Source: Streptomyces sp. Sge12 (GTDB lineage: Bacteria > Actinomycetota > Actinomycetes > Streptomycetales > Streptomycetaceae). From it: DNA of 64,000 nt. Under the pieces are notes generated by a model. That model did no database searches, was not told the origin of the DNA, and saw nothing but the letters and a program-made list of their open reading frames with translations. Made by a program: the position numbers and the translations under genes. Shown here one piece after another: positions 1 to 7,745 of this stretch. Positions within the stretch are counted from its first letter, which is position 1. Each line of letters starts with the position of its first letter. The DNA is taken from positions 7,120,501 to 7,184,500 of the forward strand of contig NZ_CP020555.1 in the NCBI RefSeq assembly GCF_002080455.1. The letters are read 5' to 3'.

Positions 1-916
1 CGCCCAGTTCGGAGTCGCTGACCGAACCGGAGGTGTCGATGACCACGCAGACGCGCGGCGGCCTGCGCCGCAGGCTCGGCAGGACGGCACCCGGCACCGC
101 GGCCGAGCGCCGCGAGGGCCGGGCATAGCTGTAGTCCTCGCCCGCACCCGCGCCGGAGGCCGCCGACCGGACCGCCGCTCCCAGCAACTCCCGCCAGGGT
201 TGCGGCGGGTGAAAGGCCTCCTCCGCCCACCGCCGCCAGCCGGCCGGTGCGCTGCCGGGACGGCCGTTGATCCCCTGTGCCACCCGGAAGCGCACCGCGT
301 CCTGTTCCTGGGCGCTGAGGCCGTGCGCGCCCTCGGGCCCCAGGTCCCACTCGCGTTCCAGTCCGTCGGCGCCGCTGCCGCAGTCCAGCCAGACCAGCTC
401 CTGCGTGAGCGGTCCCAGCCGGAACTGGCGCAGGTAGTCCTCCATGAGTTCGCCCGGGGCCAGTCCCAGGAACTCCGGCGTCAGTACGCCTTCGGGCTCC
501 ACCAGCCCCTCGCCGTACACGTCGTCGTTGATCTCGCAGTCCGCGGCGATGTTCATCCGCAGCCGTTCCCCGGGACCGGTCAGCCCGCGCTCTCGGGCCA
601 CCCGGTCACCGCGTCCGTGGTGGTCGCGCAGCAGGTGGGACACCTCGTGGACCCAGACCCCGGCGAGCTCCTCCACCGGGGTGCGGTCCACGAACCGGGG
701 CGAGACGTAGCACCGCCAGTGCCGGTCGACGGCCATCGTCGGCACCCGCCGCGATTCCACCGTGTGCAGGGCGAACAGCGCGGTCGCCAGGTAGGGCCGG
801 ACCCGGGCGGCATGCAGCCGGGCCGCGAAGAGCTTGTCGAGGTCGAGGTCGAGGCCGAGGTCGACTTCGAGGGCGGGGTCGACGTCGCGTTCCGGCGTCC
901 CGGGTGCCCTCGTCAC
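1..916 (-). CDS. Putative metallopeptidase-like / vWA-domain protein (partial, C-terminus off the left edge)
   Basis: Probable partner protein of the MoxR-type ATPase encoded just upstream. Visible residues 1-305 hold an HEVSH motif at about residues 90-94 (HExxH zinc-peptidase signature, followed by LLRDHH), then a variable region, then DTSGSVSD right at the window edge. DxSxS is the MIDAS metal site that opens a vWA domain. The order metallopeptidase-like domain then vWA matches the DUF2201-type VWA-like proteins of actinobacteria. The GTG start at 916 lies 8 bases after the ATPase stop, so the two are probably co-transcribed. Whether it cleaves protein or only uses the fold for ATPase-dependent binding cannot be told. 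The vWA domain continues beyond base 1. Confidence 0.85.
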   Translation of the reverse strand, partial: MTRAPGTPERDVDPALEVDLGLDLDLDKLFAARLHAARVRPYLATALFALHTVESRRVPTMAVDRHWRCYVSPRFVDRTPVEELAGVWVHEVSHLLRDHHGRGDRVARERGLTGPGERLRMNIAADCEINDDVYGEGLVEPEGVLTPEFLGLAPGELMEDYLRQFRLGPLTQELVWLDCGSGADGLEREWDLGPEGAHGLSAQEQDAVRFRVAQGINGRPGSAPAGWRRWAEEAFHPPQPWRELLGAAVRSAASGAGAGEDYSYARPSRRSAAVPGAVLPSLRRRPPRVCVVIDTSGSVSDSELG

Positions 917-924
917 TTCCGCGT

Positions 925-2223
925 TCACCGGCCGGCCCCGACGGGCTCGCCGGTCCGGGCCGCCGCCCGTTCCACCGACCGGTCCGCCCGCCGGGACACG
1001 GTCACCACTCCGGCGAGCCGCTCGATCGACTCCGGAACGTCCCAGTCCTCCTGGCGCAGCGCGGCGAGCGTGGTCGCGGGTACGACGACCAGGTCCGGGG
1101 CTCCGGTCTCCAGCGCCCGGACCAGGACCGCCCACGCCGCGTCCCAGCGGGCCCGGTCCGGGCGCTTGCGGACGGCCGCGACCACACCGTCGAGCGTGGC
1201 CTGGCGCCGGTCTCCGCGCTCGGGCAGGTCGGCGCCCGCAGGGTCGGCGAGCAGGTCCTCGGGGTCCGGGAGGTCCATCCGGTCCAGGACGGCCAGCAGT
1301 TCCAGCCCCGGACCGTCCCCGACCGTGCCCCTGACCAGCATGGAGAGCACCTCCCGGGAGGAGCCGGCCGCGTGCGCGAAGGCGAGGAGGCGCACCGTCA
1401 TGTCCCAGCTGCGGGGCGACGGCCACGCGCCGCCCCGGCGGGCCTCGCTGCTGGGCAGGCGGTGTACGAGTGCGGGGCGGGTGGTGAGGAGCCCGCACAC
1501 GGCGCGACGGGCGCTGTCCACGGCCGTGGGCAGCTTCGCGGCGTCCAGGTGCGGCAGTGTCGCGCGGGGCCAGGTCCCGCCGAGGCCGCGGATCACGACG
1601 TCCTGGTCGTGGGTCCACTGGAGGTGGACGAACCGGTTGGCCAGGGGCGGGCTCAGTTCCCAGCCGTCGGCCGCGGAGCTCCGCGGGTTGGCGGCGGCCA
1701 CGATCCGGACGCCGGGCGGCAGTTGCAGGGAGCCGATCCGCCGTTCGAGTACGAGCCGGAGCAGGGCGGCCTGGACGGCCGGCGGCGCGGTGGAGAGCTC
1801 GTCCAGGAACAGCAGCCCCCGTCCGGCGCGTACGAGGCGCACGGCCCAGTCCGGCGGGGCCATCGGGACGCCCTGTTCGGCGGGGTCGTCCCCGACGATG
1901 GGCAGACCGGAGAAGTCGGACGGCTCGTGCACGCTGGCGATCACCGTGGTCAGCGGCAGGTCCAGGGCTTCGGCGAGTTGGGTCAGGGCCGCGGTCTTGC
2001 CGATGCCCGGCTCACCCCACAGGAGTACGGGCAGGTCGGCGGCGACGGCCAGGGTCAGCGCCTCCAACTGGTCGTCGGGGCGCGGCTCGGTGGTGGTGTC
2101 GCGCAGCAGGGTCAGCAGGGCGTCGGCGACGTCGAGCCGGGCGGAAGGGCCGGGCACCGGCTCGGGGCGGGTACCGGTGGTGGTGGGGGTGCCTGTGGTG
2201 GCGGACGGGGTGTACGAGGGCAT
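925..2223 (-). CDS. MoxR-type AAA+ ATPase
   Basis: Cytosolic AAA+ ATPase of 432 residues. Walker A GEPGIGKT lies at residues 70-77 and Walker B LLFLDE at 137-142; an arginine-rich segment follows and the C-terminal third is less conserved. MoxR ATPases usually act as chaperones or metal-insertion motors with a vWA protein, and such a gene lies immediately downstream. The N-terminal 25 residues are Thr/Pro-rich and probably disordered. The ATG start at 2223 has AAGGTG upstream. The gene sits between the unknown protein at 2271-3731 and the metallopeptidase/vWA gene with gaps of 47 and 8 bases, so the three look like one operon. The substrate is unknown. Confidence 0.9.
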   Translation of the reverse strand: MPSYTPSATTGTPTTTGTRPEPVPGPSARLDVADALLTLLRDTTTEPRPDDQLEALTLAVAADLPVLLWGEPGIGKTAALTQLAEALDLPLTTVIASVHEPSDFSGLPIVGDDPAEQGVPMAPPDWAVRLVRAGRGLLFLDELSTAPPAVQAALLRLVLERRIGSLQLPPGVRIVAAANPRSSAADGWELSPPLANRFVHLQWTHDQDVVIRGLGGTWPRATLPHLDAAKLPTAVDSARRAVCGLLTTRPALVHRLPSSEARRGGAWPSPRSWDMTVRLLAFAHAAGSSREVLSMLVRGTVGDGPGLELLAVLDRMDLPDPEDLLADPAGADLPERGDRRQATLDGVVAAVRKRPDRARWDAAWAVLVRALETGAPDLVVVPATTLAALRQEDWDVPESIERLAGVVTVSRRADRSVERAAARTGEPVGAGR

Positions 2224-2270
2224 GGGTCATCACCTTGTGGGTTCGTGAGGGAGTGGGCCCGCGGGCCGGG

Positions 2271-3731
2271 TCAGCGGGCGTGTGCCCGGCGCGGGTGGGG
2301 GCGGTGGCTCCGGGGGCGGTGTTCTCCCGGGCGGACCCGGCCGGGTGCGGGGCCGGCCAGGCCCGATCGGAAGAGCCCGTAGGCGATCCGCCGTTCCGCG
2401 GCGGCCTCGAGTTCGTCCCGCAGCGCCCCGGCGCGCAGCAGGGCATCGGGGCCCAGCAGCTCTTCGACCACGGCGAGCGCGCCGGCGATGTCGCCGTGGT
2501 CCAGACGTTCGCGGACCCCGGTGAGGCAGTCCGGCTGACGGTGGGCCGTGTCGATGGCCCGCAGGCAGGGCAGCGGCGTACCGGTCAGCGCGGCGAGCAG
2601 TTCCTCCCGGCGGATCTCGTCCGGGTCGTGGTCCAGTGCGGCCAGCACCCCGTCGACGAGGCCGATACGGTGCCGGGCGCCCCGGCACTCGACGAGCCGG
2701 GGTTCTCCCGCGGGGTCCGCGGTCGCGGGCGGACCCCACGGCGCGCGGCCGGGCGCCCGGTCCGGTGCCAACGCCGAGGCGACCAGCGGGTGCAGGCGCT
2801 CGACCTCGATGGATCCGGTGCGGACCAGTTCCAGGTCGGGCAGGGTCCACACCGCCGCGTCGGGCAGGACCGGCAGGGCGGCGGCGTGCCCGGCGGGCGC
2901 CGACCCGAGCCGCAGGACGGGCGGCCCCGGCCCGTCCGCCACCAGGTCCAGCAGCAGCCGCCGCCCGGCCCCCGGCCGTACGGTGACGGCGCCGGTGGCC
3001 CGGCCCTCGGCGCGGAGCAGGATCGCCGCCTCGGCCGCCCAGCGGTCGACGGCGCACCGGTGCCCCTGCGGGAGCGCCGCGAGGAGCTCGGGGTCCGGCG
3101 CGGGAAGGCTGCCGGCGGGCCGCCGGTCGGCCCCGGCGCGGACCCTGAGCTCGTCGGCCCGGCGGGCGTCCCACAGGTGGCGGTGCAGGTCGAGGCGGAA
3201 CCGCCGGTCGGGACGGGCCGGGCGGCGCGGATCACCCCAGGAGCCGTGCGCGGTGCGGGAGCCGTCCCACAGGGCGAGGCTGATCCGCTGCCCGCCGTCC
3301 GCCCACGCGGGCGGGGTCCGGGCCACGAGGTACACGGGGCGGGTGCGGGTGCGCGGGTCGTCCCGCGCGTCCGAGCCGGGTGGCACGGCGGTGCCGGGCG
3401 GCGCGTCCGTGTCGTACCGGGCCAGGGCCACGGTCAGGCCGGGGCGCAGCAGTCCGTCGGGGGCGACGCGCGGCATGTGCCAGCGCAGCAGGTCGGGCGC
3501 GAGATGGCGGAGGTCGGCCCGGATCCGGGCCGCGAGGTCGTGGCCGCGCGAGCGGGCCAGGAAGCGCAGATCGAGATCGACGTCGACGCCCGCTGCGGCG
3601 CAGGCCCCGGCCCAGTCCCCGGCGGAGCGGCGGACGGTCGCGGTCTCGATCATGGACGGAGGCACGGCGTACCGGCGTACGCGGAGCCAGAAGGAGAGGC
3701 GGGAATCCTCGTGCACGGTCGGAGTGAGCAT
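2271..3731 (-). CDS. Unknown protein, first gene of the AAA/vWA cassette
   Basis: Predicted cytosolic protein of 486 residues with no motif I recognise. There is no signal peptide or membrane segment. The middle is rich in Asp, Arg and Leu, and the last 30 residues are Arg/His/Pro-rich and low in complexity, perhaps disordered. The ATG at 3731 is preferred over the in-frame GTG at 3737 because AAGGTGAG lies at the right distance from it. The gene is followed after 47 bases by the MoxR ATPase and then by the vWA protein, so a role as substrate, adaptor or regulator of that ATPase pair is the natural inference. No function can be assigned from sequence alone. Confidence 0.75.
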   Translation of the reverse strand: MLTPTVHEDSRLSFWLRVRRYAVPPSMIETATVRRSAGDWAGACAAAGVDVDLDLRFLARSRGHDLAARIRADLRHLAPDLLRWHMPRVAPDGLLRPGLTVALARYDTDAPPGTAVPPGSDARDDPRTRTRPVYLVARTPPAWADGGQRISLALWDGSRTAHGSWGDPRRPARPDRRFRLDLHRHLWDARRADELRVRAGADRRPAGSLPAPDPELLAALPQGHRCAVDRWAAEAAILLRAEGRATGAVTVRPGAGRRLLLDLVADGPGPPVLRLGSAPAGHAAALPVLPDAAVWTLPDLELVRTGSIEVERLHPLVASALAPDRAPGRAPWGPPATADPAGEPRLVECRGARHRIGLVDGVLAALDHDPDEIRREELLAALTGTPLPCLRAIDTAHRQPDCLTGVRERLDHGDIAGALAVVEELLGPDALLRAGALRDELEAAAERRIAYGLFRSGLAGPAPGRVRPGEHRPRSHRPHPRRAHAR

Positions 3732-3807
3732 CAGCACTCACCTTGCGTGGACGAGACCCCCGATCTGTGAGCGGAAGAAGTGGTCATCGCGGTGATCGTA
3801 TCGGCCC

Positions 3808-5169
3808 TCACGCCGACCGGCCAGGGGTTTTTCCGGGCCACCGGTGGTGGTGCCGGTCGATGACGTAGTGGTGCCCGTGCTGCCAGCCGCCGGTGGCCGG
3901 GCGGGCGTCGGCGAGGTGCGGGTGGCCGGGCGGCAGGTCCGGATGCAGGTGTTCCAGCCGGTACGGGTCACGGGCGGGCCAGATGCACGCCGCGGCCGCG
4001 GCGGCGCCCAGGGCGAGCACTCCCAGGACCAGAACGGTCAGCGACAGCCCCACTCCGGGGGCGAGCCACCCGGGCAGCGGGTAGGTGAGCAGCCAGCAGC
4101 CGTGGGAGAGCGAGAAGCGGGCGGCGAACGCCGCGGGCAGGTCCGCCTCGGCGGTGGACCGGCGGATCACCCGCCCCGCCGGGGTCAGGGCCGCGGAGCA
4201 GGCGGCGCCGATGGCGGCCCAGACCGCCAGGAGCGCGGGCCAGGACCATGCGCGCGGGCCCGCCGCGGTGAGCGCCGCCCCGGCCGCGAGCACCACGGGG
4301 AGGGCGAAGCCGGCGCAGAGCATCACCGCGCGGTCGGTGGAGCGTTGCAGGAGGCGGGGCAGGAGGAGCGCGGTCAGCATCGATCCGGCGCCGTACGCGC
4401 CGAGGGCGAGCGGGACGGCGCCGGCCGGGCGGTCGAGGTGGCCGCGCACCAGGGAGACGGTGTTGACGAATACGACGGCCCCGGCGGCGGCGACCGCGAG
4501 GTCGAGCGCGAGCAGGGCGCGCAGGCGCGGAGTGGCCCACAGCAGGCGGGTGCCGAAGACCGCCCGGGCGTGGATCCCGCCGGTCCGCTCGACGGGGGCG
4601 GGCGCGGGCAGGGCGGTGGCGACGACGAGCGCGGCGGAGGCGAGGAAGCCGACGGTGGTCCCGGCGAACAGCCCGTCGTAGGGGACCAGGGTGAGCAGGG
4701 CGGTGGCCAGGACCGGGCTGAACAGGCTCTCCAGGTCGTAGGCGAGCCGGGTCATCGACAGGGCCCGGGTGTAGTCGCGTTCGGCGGGCAGGATCGCAGG
4801 GACGGTGGCCTGGAAGGTCGGGGTGAAGGCCGCCGACGCCGCCTGGAGCAGGAAGACCATGACGTGGATCTGCCAGATCTCGGTGACGAAGGGCAGGGCC
4901 GCGGCCGCACCGGCGCGGGTGAGGTCCATGGCCGTCATGAGGGTGCGGCGGGGAATCCGGTCGGCGAGCGCGCCGATCACCGGGGCGATGGTGACGTAGG
5001 CGACCATCTTGATCGCGAGGGCGGTGCCCAGGACCGCGGAGGCGTCGTCGCCCGCGAGGTCGTAGGCGAGCAGGCTCAGGGCGACGGTGGCGAGGCCGGT
5101 CCCGACGAGGGCGACGACCTGGGCGGTGAACAGGCGGCGATAGGTGCCGTTGCGCAGTACGGACAGCAC
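3808..5169 (-). CDS. MFS transporter with histidine-rich C-terminal tail
   Basis: Inner-membrane transporter of 453 residues with the usual run of about 12 hydrophobic segments and the MFS loop motif GALADRIPRR near residue 70. Its unusual part is the last 50 residues, a hydrophilic tail with ten histidines in HLHP, GHPHL, QHGHH and RHHHR groups. His-rich tails are typical of metal transporters and metallochaperones. The gene lies downstream of an NmtR/KmtR-like ArsR gene and cbtBA, all on the same strand, so export of cobalt or nickel is a reasonable inference but not shown. The GTG start at 5169 has GGGGA ahead of it. A TTGACT and a TGTCAT hexamer 18 bases apart lie upstream (about 5193-5224), a possible promoter. 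Confidence 0.82.
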   Translation of the reverse strand: MLSVLRNGTYRRLFTAQVVALVGTGLATVALSLLAYDLAGDDASAVLGTALAIKMVAYVTIAPVIGALADRIPRRTLMTAMDLTRAGAAAALPFVTEIWQIHVMVFLLQAASAAFTPTFQATVPAILPAERDYTRALSMTRLAYDLESLFSPVLATALLTLVPYDGLFAGTTVGFLASAALVVATALPAPAPVERTGGIHARAVFGTRLLWATPRLRALLALDLAVAAAGAVVFVNTVSLVRGHLDRPAGAVPLALGAYGAGSMLTALLLPRLLQRSTDRAVMLCAGFALPVVLAAGAALTAAGPRAWSWPALLAVWAAIGAACSAALTPAGRVIRRSTAEADLPAAFAARFSLSHGCWLLTYPLPGWLAPGVGLSLTVLVLGVLALGAAAAAACIWPARDPYRLEHLHPDLPPGHPHLADARPATGGWQHGHHYVIDRHHHRWPGKTPGRSA

Positions 5170-5231
5170 GGTCCCCGTCCCGGTCGGCGGATCGATGACA
5201 GCATGTCGGATTCAGCGTAGTCAACATGTGC

Positions 5232-5255
5232 GCACCTGTGCACCTGTGCACCTGT
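5232..5255. repeat. Three tandem copies of GCACCTGT
   Basis: The octamer GCACCTGT occurs three times in a row at 5232-5239, 5240-5247 and 5248-5255, between the MFS promoter region and the LysR remnant. No function is evident. It could be a slippage product or a small regulator-binding array. Confidence 0.7.
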
Positions 5256-5282
5256 ACGCCGGTCGCCGGCCGGCGGGTGGGG

Positions 5283-5585
5283 TCAGGAGTCGGGCCCGCC
5301 GAGTGCGTCGCCCTCGAGCGAGGTGAGGAAGGCGGTCGCCGCGGGCGTGCGGCCGGTCCGGTGCCGGACGACGTACTCGACGCGGGCCGGGGCGTCGGCC
5401 ACCTCGACGGTCACGACCCCGGCGAGCCGGGGCGCGTAGGCGGCGGGCGGCATGGCCACCGCGAGGCCCGGCCCCACGAGCCGGGCGATGCAGTCCGCAC
5501 CGGTCACTTCGAAGGCGACGTCCCGGACCAGGCCGGCGGCCGAGAAGGCCAGGTCGGACTGGACGCGTCCGGCCGTCCCGGCAGG
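5283..5585 (-). pseudogene. LysR-family regulator, C-terminal remnant
   Basis: The minus strand encodes about 90 residues matching the end of a LysR substrate-binding domain: LAFSAAGLVRDVAFEV, then LVGPGLAVAMPP, then APARVEYVVRH, with a proper stop at 5283. The N-terminal HTH and the first two thirds of the effector domain are missing. Homology ends near 5580-5590, exactly where an EamA transporter remnant begins on the other strand. LysR and EamA genes are commonly divergent neighbours, so one deletion that removed both 5' halves and the shared promoter region explains the arrangement. No start codon or promoter remains, so the fragment is not expected to be functional. Confidence 0.75.
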
Positions 5586-5589
5586 CAGG

Positions 5590-5838
5590 TCCCTGCCCGT
5601 GACCTCCGTCGCGGTGCTCGGGCTGCTCTCGCCGCTGGTCGCCGCGCTGCTCGGGGCCGTCGTACTCGGCCAGACCCTCGGCCCGGTGCAACTCGTGGGC
5701 TTCGGGCTCGCGCTCGCCGCGATCGTCGCGGGACAGCTGCCCGCGCGCCGCCGGATCCGGGCCGCCCGCCCCGCTCCGGCCGTCGCCGCCGTCAGTCGTG
5801 CGGCGGAAGGGAACGGAGCTGGTGGTCGGCGACGTTGA
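5590..5838 (+). pseudogene. EamA/RhaT-family transporter, C-terminal remnant
   Basis: The plus strand encodes the last transmembrane pair of an EamA (DMT superfamily) exporter: LGLLSPLVAALLGAVVLGQ, then PVQLVGFGLALAAIVAGQL, then a basic tail ending at 5838. This is the usual end of the second EamA repeat. Everything before it (about 220 residues) is gone and replaced by the antisense LysR remnant. The last 47 bases overlap the 3' end of the ArsR gene on the opposite strand. Together with the LysR piece it forms a back-to-back deletion scar. Confidence 0.75.
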
Positions 5839-6178
5839 GGGCCTCGTCCACCAGCCGGCGCAAATGCCCGTGCCCCAGGGCGTAGACGACCCGGCGCCCG
5901 TCCTTGCGGGTGGTGACCAGCCCGGCCAGGCGGAGCTTGGCGAGGTGCTGGCTGACGGAGGGGCGGGCTGCCCCGCAGGCCTCGGTGAGGGTGGTGACAT
6001 CGGCCTCGCCCCGGCCGAGGCGCTCCACGAGCGACAGGCGGGTGCGGTCGGCGAGCAGGGCGAGTACGGACGCGGCGACCTCCACCCGATCGTCCAGGTC
6101 GCCCGGACCGCTCCGGTCGCCCGGGTACCGCTCCGCCTGCGCACCGCGTGCACCTGCCGGATGCGTGCCTGTACTCAT
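5792..6178 (-). CDS. ArsR/SmtB-family metal-responsive repressor, NmtR/KmtR-like
   Basis: DNA-binding repressor of 128 residues with a winged-helix fold; the recognition helix is around SVSQHLAKLRLAGLV (residues 74-88). It lacks the CVCD arsenic site in helix 3. The last helix reads GHGHLRRLVDEALNVADHQ, which aligns with the alpha-5 nickel/cobalt site of mycobacterial NmtR: His103, His105 and His119 fall on three of the four ligand positions, while the position of NmtR His104 is Val. Together with cbtBA upstream on the same strand and a His-tailed MFS gene downstream, this supports a cobalt or nickel sensor. The start is the ATG at 6178; the longer open frame upstream is a GC-rich shadow. Confidence 0.85.
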   Translation of the reverse strand: MSTGTHPAGARGAQAERYPGDRSGPGDLDDRVEVAASVLALLADRTRLSLVERLGRGEADVTTLTEACGAARPSVSQHLAKLRLAGLVTTRKDGRRVVYALGHGHLRRLVDEALNVADHQLRSLPPHD

Positions 6179-6303
6179 GCCCACATCGTAAGGCGGGCGG
6201 AGTCCGCGCCGGGCGCCCTGCGCACGCCGGTACGCGCACATGCGCGGGCCCCGCCACCCCCTGAGGGGTCGACGGGGCCCGCGCAGCGGCGTGGCGGTCG
6301 GCG

Positions 6304-7140
6304 TCAGCCGAGCGCGGGAGCCTCCTGCCGGGCCGCGGCCGCCGCTTCCGTGCCCTCGGAGCGCGCGGCCAGGAGCCGCTGGGCGAGGACACCGAAGACG
6401 ATGGCGAACACCGTCCACAGCACCAGCTGGACGGCCAGCGAGGCGACCCGGAACTCCCACAGCAGGGCGGCGGGGAAACCGGGCTGAACCGCATCGCTGT
6501 TGTCCGGCAGGAACACGAACGCCACGGCGGCGGCGACGACGAAGCCGCCGGCCGCGGCCAGGGTCGCGTTCCAGTTGCCCAGGCGCGGTGCCAGCCGCCG
6601 CCCGAGGATGATCGCGCCGACGCCGAGCAGCACGCTGAGCAGGATCATCAGGAAGAACAGCGTGGTGCGCTGGCCGATCGTGTCCGGGTTGCCGACCGCC
6701 GGCGGGGTGGCCGGGTACTTGAGGAACGGCACCAGGTAGACCGTGGCGAAGGCGCCCGCCGCGGTGAGCGCCGCAGTGGCCCGCGGGCTGAACCCGCCCA
6801 CCCGGCCGAGGGCGAACGAGAACGCGAGCGAGGCGATGCCGCCCAGCGCGACCCCGTAGACGAGGACGCCCGTGGCCAGGCCGGCGGTCGACTGGACGGG
6901 CCGGCTGACGAGCTCTTCCTCCTCCTCGGCGGCCTCGCCCGACGCGGCGTCACCACCGTGCCCGGCGTGAGCACTCGGGGCGCTCGCGGCGTCCTTGGCG
7001 GCCTGGGCCTCCTCCACGGCGATGGAACCCCGTACCGGGGGCTCACCCACCACATAGGCGACGGCGAAGGCGAACAGTCCGGCGATCAGGCCCGCGAGCA
7101 TGCCGCGGACCAGTAGTCCTCTGACGGTAGAGGCATACAT
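6304..7140 (-). CDS. cbtA: CbtA, cobalt transporter subunit
   Basis: Membrane protein of 278 residues belonging to the CbtA family, which with CbtB is proposed to import cobalt for cobalamin synthesis. The conserved N-terminal helix (LLVRGMLAGLIAGLFAF) is followed by an extramembrane loop with HAGHGG and a run of glutamates, then five further hydrophobic helices. The ATG at 7140 has GAGAGG upstream and lies 12 bases after the cbtB stop, so cbtBA is one unit. A cobalamin riboswitch precedes cbtB and should shut the operon off when B12 is abundant. Confidence 0.92.
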   Translation of the reverse strand: MYASTVRGLLVRGMLAGLIAGLFAFAVAYVVGEPPVRGSIAVEEAQAAKDAASAPSAHAGHGGDAASGEAAEEEEELVSRPVQSTAGLATGVLVYGVALGGIASLAFSFALGRVGGFSPRATAALTAAGAFATVYLVPFLKYPATPPAVGNPDTIGQRTTLFFLMILLSVLLGVGAIILGRRLAPRLGNWNATLAAAGGFVVAAAVAFVFLPDNSDAVQPGFPAALLWEFRVASLAVQLVLWTVFAIVFGVLAQRLLAARSEGTEAAAAARQEAPALG

Positions 7141-7152
7141 GTGCGTGGCCTC

Positions 7153-7380
7153 TCAGTGGCAGGGGAAGCCGAGCAGATGACGACCGTCGTGGACCCACTC
7201 GTGCACGCCCTCACCGGCGAACACGGCGGTGGCGCCCTGCTCGGCGCCGACGAAGTACAGGGCGACGAGCATCAGCAGGCCGACGAAGAGCGCCCAGGGC
7301 AGTACCGCGCGCACGGGCAGCGGAGCCGACAGGGAGCCGGCGGGGGTGGATATGGCAGCGGAAGCGACAGCCTCGGCCAT
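7153..7380 (-). CDS. cbtB: CbtB, small cobalt transporter subunit
   Basis: Membrane protein of 75 residues with one transmembrane helix (about residues 27-45) and the C-terminal histidine motif HEWVHDGRHLLGFPCH, characteristic of CbtB and thought to bind cobalt. The ATG at 7380 is fixed by a strong GAGGAGG ribosome-binding site; an upstream extension would run into the riboswitch. It is the first gene of the riboswitch-controlled cbtBA operon. Confidence 0.93.
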   Translation of the reverse strand: MAEAVASAAISTPAGSLSAPLPVRAVLPWALFVGLLMLVALYFVGAEQGATAVFAGEGVHEWVHDGRHLLGFPCH

Positions 7381-7389
7381 GATGGAACC

Positions 7390-7545
7390 TCCTCGGGGAA
7401 CAACGCGTCCCATACGGTGGTGCAGGACGACGGTCCTCGGGTCTGACTCGCCACGCCGCCACCCGAAGGGTGCCGCCGCAGCACACAGTGGCGCGACCAT
7501 GCCGGATTCACACCGGGCTTCCGTCTCGCCGTCGTCGCTATGTGG
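7390..7545 (-). promoter_or_regulatory. Cobalamin (adenosylcobalamin) riboswitch
   Basis: Read on the minus strand, the leader of cbtB carries the B12-box region at 7485-7519 (CCGGTGTGAATCCGGCATGG, then GCGCCACTGT), a hairpin with loop CCCTTCGGGT, and the conserved GAGTCAGACCC at 7438-7448, in the order expected of the cobalamin riboswitch core. It lies 58 bases or more before the cbtB start, consistent with control of translation or early termination. The outer boundaries are approximate. Confidence 0.9.
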
Positions 7546-7632
7546 AATGTCGCCGTGACGCTACCGTGCGCCGGGCCTGCGGCCAAGACCGTGAGTCCCT
7601 GATCACACGCCTACGCTGCGGTAATACGGCTG

Positions 7633-7686
7633 ATGCAGGATCCGGTGGACCCGAAGAGTCCACCAACTGGACGGCAGGGCTGCTAA
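7633..7686 (+). CDS. Candidate leader peptide (17 residues) of the MFS attenuator
   Basis: An ATG at 7633 opens 17 codons ending in TAA at 7684-7686, about 60 bases before the MFS start. The peptide reads MQDPVDPKSPPTGRQGC and is rich in Pro, with a Pro-Pro pair at residues 10-11, a known slow step for ribosomes. The hairpin GGTGGAC/GTCCACC (7644-7650 with 7658-7664) lies inside it. There is no good Shine-Dalgarno; TACGCT at 7612-7617 could be a -10 that places the transcript start just before the ATG. Its position ahead of a terminator and an exporter gene suggests ribosome-mediated attenuation. Translation is inferred, not shown. Confidence 0.5.
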   Translation: MQDPVDPKSPPTGRQGC

Positions 7687-7699
7687 AATGACCGCGTCG

Positions 7700-7744
7700 G
7701 CCTTCGGTGTGCCTGCCCGCGTGCAGGTGTCCGGAGGCTTTTTT
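7700..7744 (+). terminator. Intrinsic terminator in the MFS 5' leader
   Basis: GCCTTCGG (7700-7707) pairs with CCGGAGGC (7731-7738), and inside it CCTGC (7712-7716) pairs with GCAGG (7723-7727). A run of six T follows at 7739-7744, and the MFS ATG comes one base later. A U-tract terminator is rare in this GC-rich genome. The 3' arm also contains the GGAGG of the MFS gene, so the folded stem would block translation as well. GGCAGG at 7673-7678, at the end of the leader ORF, can pair with CCTGCC at 7712-7717 and would compete with the terminator. Confidence 0.75.
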
Positions 7745-7745
7745 C

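Noticed and set aside
200..2248. Very long plus-strand open frame opposite the MoxR/vWA genes
   Set aside because: It is antisense to genes with clear Walker and HExxH motifs and has no recognisable domain; high GC removes stop codons from shadow frames.
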